From the NCBI GenBank assembly GCA_039619475.1, contig CM077115.1, positions 223,619,291 to 223,683,290 on the forward strand: DNA of 64,000 bases, given 5' to 3'. Both the position numbers and the translations under genes were made by a program. The notes beneath the pieces are model-generated. The model was given only the letters and a program-made list of their open reading frames with translations, had not been told where the DNA came from and ran no database searches. The DNA comes from Icerya purchasi. Lineage: Eukaryota > Arthropoda > Insecta > Hemiptera > Monophlebidae. Shown here in pieces: positions 60,276 to 64,000 of the stretch (position 1 is its first letter; each line of letters starts with the position of its first letter).

Positions 60276-62210
60276 TTTGCCAACCGAGGACATTACCCAA
60301 CATTATATCACACTAAGGAAGAGGGAAGAGAAAAACATAATTAGAAGTGCATATTTTGGAAAATAGAAGAAATGAAAGATGATATTAAAAGAATGATAGC
60401 CGGCGATGAAAATGAAAGAATAAGCCCATAATGAAGCGTAGGAAAGGTTCAGGAGTTCTAAATAAAAGAGTGGGTGCTCAGCGTATATAGATGAACATCA
60501 AACGAATATATCATTTGCATCGCAAAGTTAATTGCAATCATCAGGATTGAAAGAACGAAAAGGTAAAGAAAACATAGAAAAACGAAAGGAAGAAGCAGAA
60601 AGCTGATGATAATGACTAAAGCGAAGCCGGCAAATGGAGATAAGAAAACAAGAGCGCTGAGGAATGTTATCAGGCCGAAGGTGGGATGGAAGGTCGAATA
60701 TTACTCAGTGTTGGAAAATGAGATAGGTTAAATATCGTACCGTAGTTTCAGAATTTCTGGAAAGAGTATTAATGTTGGAAGAAGAAAATTTGGATAGAAA
60801 TTGACCAATCTGAATGGCGGATCGAGTTAATACATCAGCTTGTTCATCACCCTCAATGCCGACATCACTATCCACGACAAGTCGATTTGTACGACACGCG
60901 AGGGAATGAATAAGAATTTTGAAATACACGTAAGGGCAGTGGAGAAAAAATGGACATTAGAACACTTTTAGGAATCGGAAAGTAACCGAAATTTATTAAT
61001 ACCATATAGGATAGCACGAAGGATAGCTGCAGTTTCTGTGGCGAAGATCGAGCAGAAAGAGTGCAACTTGAAAGACTCGGAATAGTTGAGTAACGGGGCA
61101 GTGAAAACAGCTCCAGTACCCGCGTGTATTCTGAACCTATCTGTAAAGATACGACAGTATGGGAAGAAAATAACAAGTGGAAAATGAAGGGTACACTCTT
61201 GCTTAACTGCATAGGAAAAAACTTGAAGAAAGAAGAAGAAAAAGGTATATTGGGAGATGGTAGAAAATTGGAATAAGTAAGCGTGAAATATGGCAGCTTG
61301 TCAAAAGAAAAAACATAAATTGATTATGGATAATCTGTACATTGAAAAGAACGTTTTTTAAGGTTCTCAATAAGAAACCTTAATTTTTTGCGGTAGAATC
61401 TCTACATTATCTGTGAAATATAGAGAAAACGATTTAAGAAAAAGACAAGTCAAGGATATAAATGTTGAAAAGAGCAGGACTGAGATTGAAACCCTTTAGA
61501 AAACCTCGGAAAATTTTCCTTGAACTGAATTATCTCGGGGAGTAGGAAGATGAACTATTATTATATTTTGAAAGAGACTAGCAATTAGTATGGTAAAGTG
61601 TAGAGGAATGTTAGTAGAAAGCATTTCAGTCTGGAGAGCAGGAAAGTGAACATTACTGAAAACATTTGAGAGATCAATTAAGGCGGCAATAGTGTAATTT
61701 TTGTTTACGATTGTGATTTATAGATGTCTGCGAGAAAAATACTCAAGGAGTCGGAAGGACCTAAACTAGGACGGAAGCCAAACACATGATTAGGCAGCAG
61801 GTTATTAGACTCCAACCACCATAAAAAACTAGTCGTCTATTTAGCACGCTTTCAAAAAATTTCCTATAAACAAGGGACCAAGGAAATCAAAAGAGAATGA
61901 TTTTTTTGTTGTTAGGGGAACAGAAATAATGATAAAGGAATTCCAGAACTTCAGAGTACAGTCTGAATGAAGAAACAAGTTACAGATACTGAGTTAAGGT
62001 ATTGAGGGATGAACCGGAAAGATTTTTGAGGATAAGAAAAGAAATACGATCAATATCGGGAATAAAAAGAAAAAATAATTCGTTTTTATCGAAGGAGGAA
62101 GCGATAATGAACGACAAATAGGCGCAAAATAAAAACGATAGAGCGGCTCGCTTGAGCTACGCAACGGATTTCTCCGAAGTCGGGAATTCACAAAGTATCA
62201 ATAGTAGGAG
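60276..62210 (-). pseudogene. Non-LTR retrotransposon relic with RT and RNase H (fragment B)
   Basis: The minus strand reads ISFLILKNLSGSSLNTLTQYL (about 62040), NNLLPNHVFGFRPSLGPSD (about 61795-61750), the motif A region AALIDLSNVFSNVHFPAL (about 61690), then LSTNIPLHFTILIASLFQ and a motif B relic KGFNLSPALFNIYILDLS (about 61490-61440). The RNase H region is at 61190-60850 (LHSFCSIFATETAAILRAIL, DVGIEGDEQADVLTRSA). The tail RLRFSHYHQL with HPDD/CDAND-like text is near 60600-60480. The 3' end is near 60276 (cctcggttggcaaaaaaa), matching TTGGTTGGCG...AAAA of fragment E. It belongs to the same family as fragment A and lies in the same orientation. RT motif A has lost the catalytic pattern (FSNVH for FDNVH), and stops are frequent. 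Confidence 0.82.
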
Positions 62211-64000
62211 CTGTCGGAAAACGCAAAAAATAAATGACGGAAAGAAATTAAGAGGCGATGATAGTTAATTAATCGGATTTAGTAGTCGGTAGAATAAAAG
62301 AAATTAATCGTTTCTATTATTAACTTTATTTGTCGATTCGCTTTAATTGATTACATTTACTACGAACAGTCTCGTTTGTGATGCCGACACCGTGCACCGC
62401 AACCACTGATTCGTTAACCTTGTCATAATGTGCCACAGGCCGTTTCATATTTTTGCTTTTTATTGAAATAAAGCCAGCTTCTAACCATTAAAACATAAGA
62501 ATACGGCAACGTGCAACTTGCTTTTTACTCTTCCCAGCAACAAATAATACCGGAAGCCGTGCGCAGTTATTGTCGGACAGATAAATTAGAAAATAGGCTG
62601 AAAATAATAGCGTGTTCGGCGAAATTTTTATCTAGCGCGCGATTAGATGCGGTTGTTGGCAGGCCCTCCCGAAAAATTCTAAAATTATACGTATTCCCTG
62701 AACGTGTATTAAATTATTACAGGCAACAAAAATTTTCCACGCGGAAACTCTTTCGCATTAATAAATGCCGCTAGGCGATATCGATGAGTATTCACCGAAT
62801 AAATTTGCTCAACTGATTGAACGAATTACACGATTCACTTGTCGGCTTTCCTCAATAAATAGCGAGTCTCAATATGCTTTGCTTTCATCGTATCCCTAAT
62901 AGCGTGTAACGTGTGAGGTCGTAGCGCAATCGATGAAGTTACTTTTCCAAACACTTTCGACATCGCGGTACATTTGTCATTTTGTACTGATTTTCGATAT
63001 TTCCCGTAGTAAGAGTCAAAATTTTCAGAAAAAAAGATAGTACAAACCAAATCTTACGTTAATTCAACAAAAAAAAAAAGAAAAAAGGCGGGAAATGCCG
63101 GAATAACAACTTTTAAAAATTAGGACCACTAATTAAAAGTAAATCGCAGAAGAAAAAAAAATTCCCCACAATTACTACGATGTTCCTACAAATTTTCTCG
63201 TTCCTTTTATAGAATATCAGAATGCGTGTTTGGTAATGACTAAAAGTTGTGTTTAACAAAGGTATTGTGTAAATTTTAGAAAAGGTTGTACATAGTATAC
63301 GATTCTGGTTTGACACTGGGAAAACTTTTACAAGCATATATGAAAAGCACATGAGCCCATTGTAGAAATATTTCGATAGGTAAAATGTTGAAGATTATGT
63401 ACATAAAACGACTACTGGTAGGTATAGGAACTTTGAATTTCTCAAAATTATACTTCACTCTACGCAGTGTTTACATAAAAATGTTTCAGTTGCTCAAACT
63501 TGTTCCTGTAGTCACTATAATGATCAATCGCTAGATTGAGTGATAGATCAAAACTGATATTAACTATTAAAATAAAACAAGCTATTGCGACATTATTATA
63601 TGGAATAAATCAAACGTAAAACTGTTAATTATAGCCAGAACTGTAACGGAATGTATGTATGTATGTGGGGGGAAAAAACGGGAATAAACGGGAAAAAAAG
63701 TTAAATTTTGAATCTTACCTCACTGGTATGCAGGTAAAAATGTTTCTACTTAGTGTAGGGGTGAATGTGAAAAAAAAAAAAAAAAAAAAACAACAAAATA
63801 CGCACCTTTTACGTAAATACAGACAACAAGAAATTTGCAAAAAGTAAATATTTCATCTACGTTAGTAATTGACAACATCGATATAAAACTGCTAGAGGTC
63901 ATTCACCGCGCAATGTATAAGAGGAACATAAATTCGGATTGGAAAGAATGAAATAAAAATGTGTGATTGATGGAGTAAGGACGCAAACACTTTTTAATAC
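62211..64000. other. No gene recognised
   Basis: AT-rich to the window edge, with an A-run at 63770-63790 and a short (TATG)n near 63652-63664. Only short ORFs occur, of 60-90 codons, without known features. Confidence 0.4.

Noticed and set aside
1..64000. CRISPR arrays, operons, bacterial promoters, phage or viral genes
   Set aside because: The window is eukaryotic nuclear DNA. No regularly spaced direct repeats, ribosome-binding-site-led gene clusters or recognisable viral proteins were seen.

Overview
This is a window of nuclear eukaryotic DNA, most likely from an insect or another arthropod. The base composition is AT-rich, CpG is not visibly depleted, and mono-, di- and trinucleotide microsatellites are common. 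There are no closely packed long ORFs. The only convincing host coding sequence is one intron-bounded exon, and nearly everything else I can name is a decayed transposable element of a kind common in insects. I cannot place the species.

Layout. 0.5-3.4 kb holds two oppositely oriented non-LTR retrotransposon relics: an ORF1 with PHD-like, coiled-coil and FP-type domains (minus strand), and a reverse transcriptase with an RNase H-like tail (plus strand). 9.7-10.75 kb and 44.5-45.4 kb are two copies, in opposite orientation, of one composite palindromic element. 11.1-12.5 kb is a Tigger/pogo transposon relic with inverted termini and TA duplications, and a hAT-type MITE with an exact 8-bp target duplication sits inside it. 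A second MITE copy with its own exact 8-bp duplication lies at 37.7-38.1 kb and a truncated third at 20.0-20.3 kb. 17.76-18.43 kb (minus strand) is the clear host exon: 222 codons, GC-rich in third positions, phase 0 at both ends. 20.96-22.70 kb is a hAT relic with termini, near-perfect 8-bp duplications and the C-terminal half of its transposase. 28.8-29.5 kb is a further hAT-like non-autonomous candidate.

Five fragments of one non-LTR family (RT plus RNase H plus a conserved tail) lie at 26.4-26.9, 27.4-28.0, 37.3-37.6, 38.7-41.1 and 60.3-62.2 kb. 49.3-51.7 kb is a Mutator-like relic with inverted termini. 54-57 kb is a mosaic of two dispersed repeats, (TA)n tracts and a possible LTR with primer-binding site. 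59.72-60.16 kb is a near-perfect inverted duplication with arms of nearly 190 bp.

The genes do not form a pathway. The window is best read as intron or intergenic DNA around one unidentified host gene, colonised repeatedly by class I and class II elements, all of which carry stops or frameshifts. I found no tRNA, rRNA, CRISPR array or viral gene that I can support. I see no new gene system; the most informative observations are the composite palindrome, the dated nesting of elements and the 59.7-kb inverted duplication.
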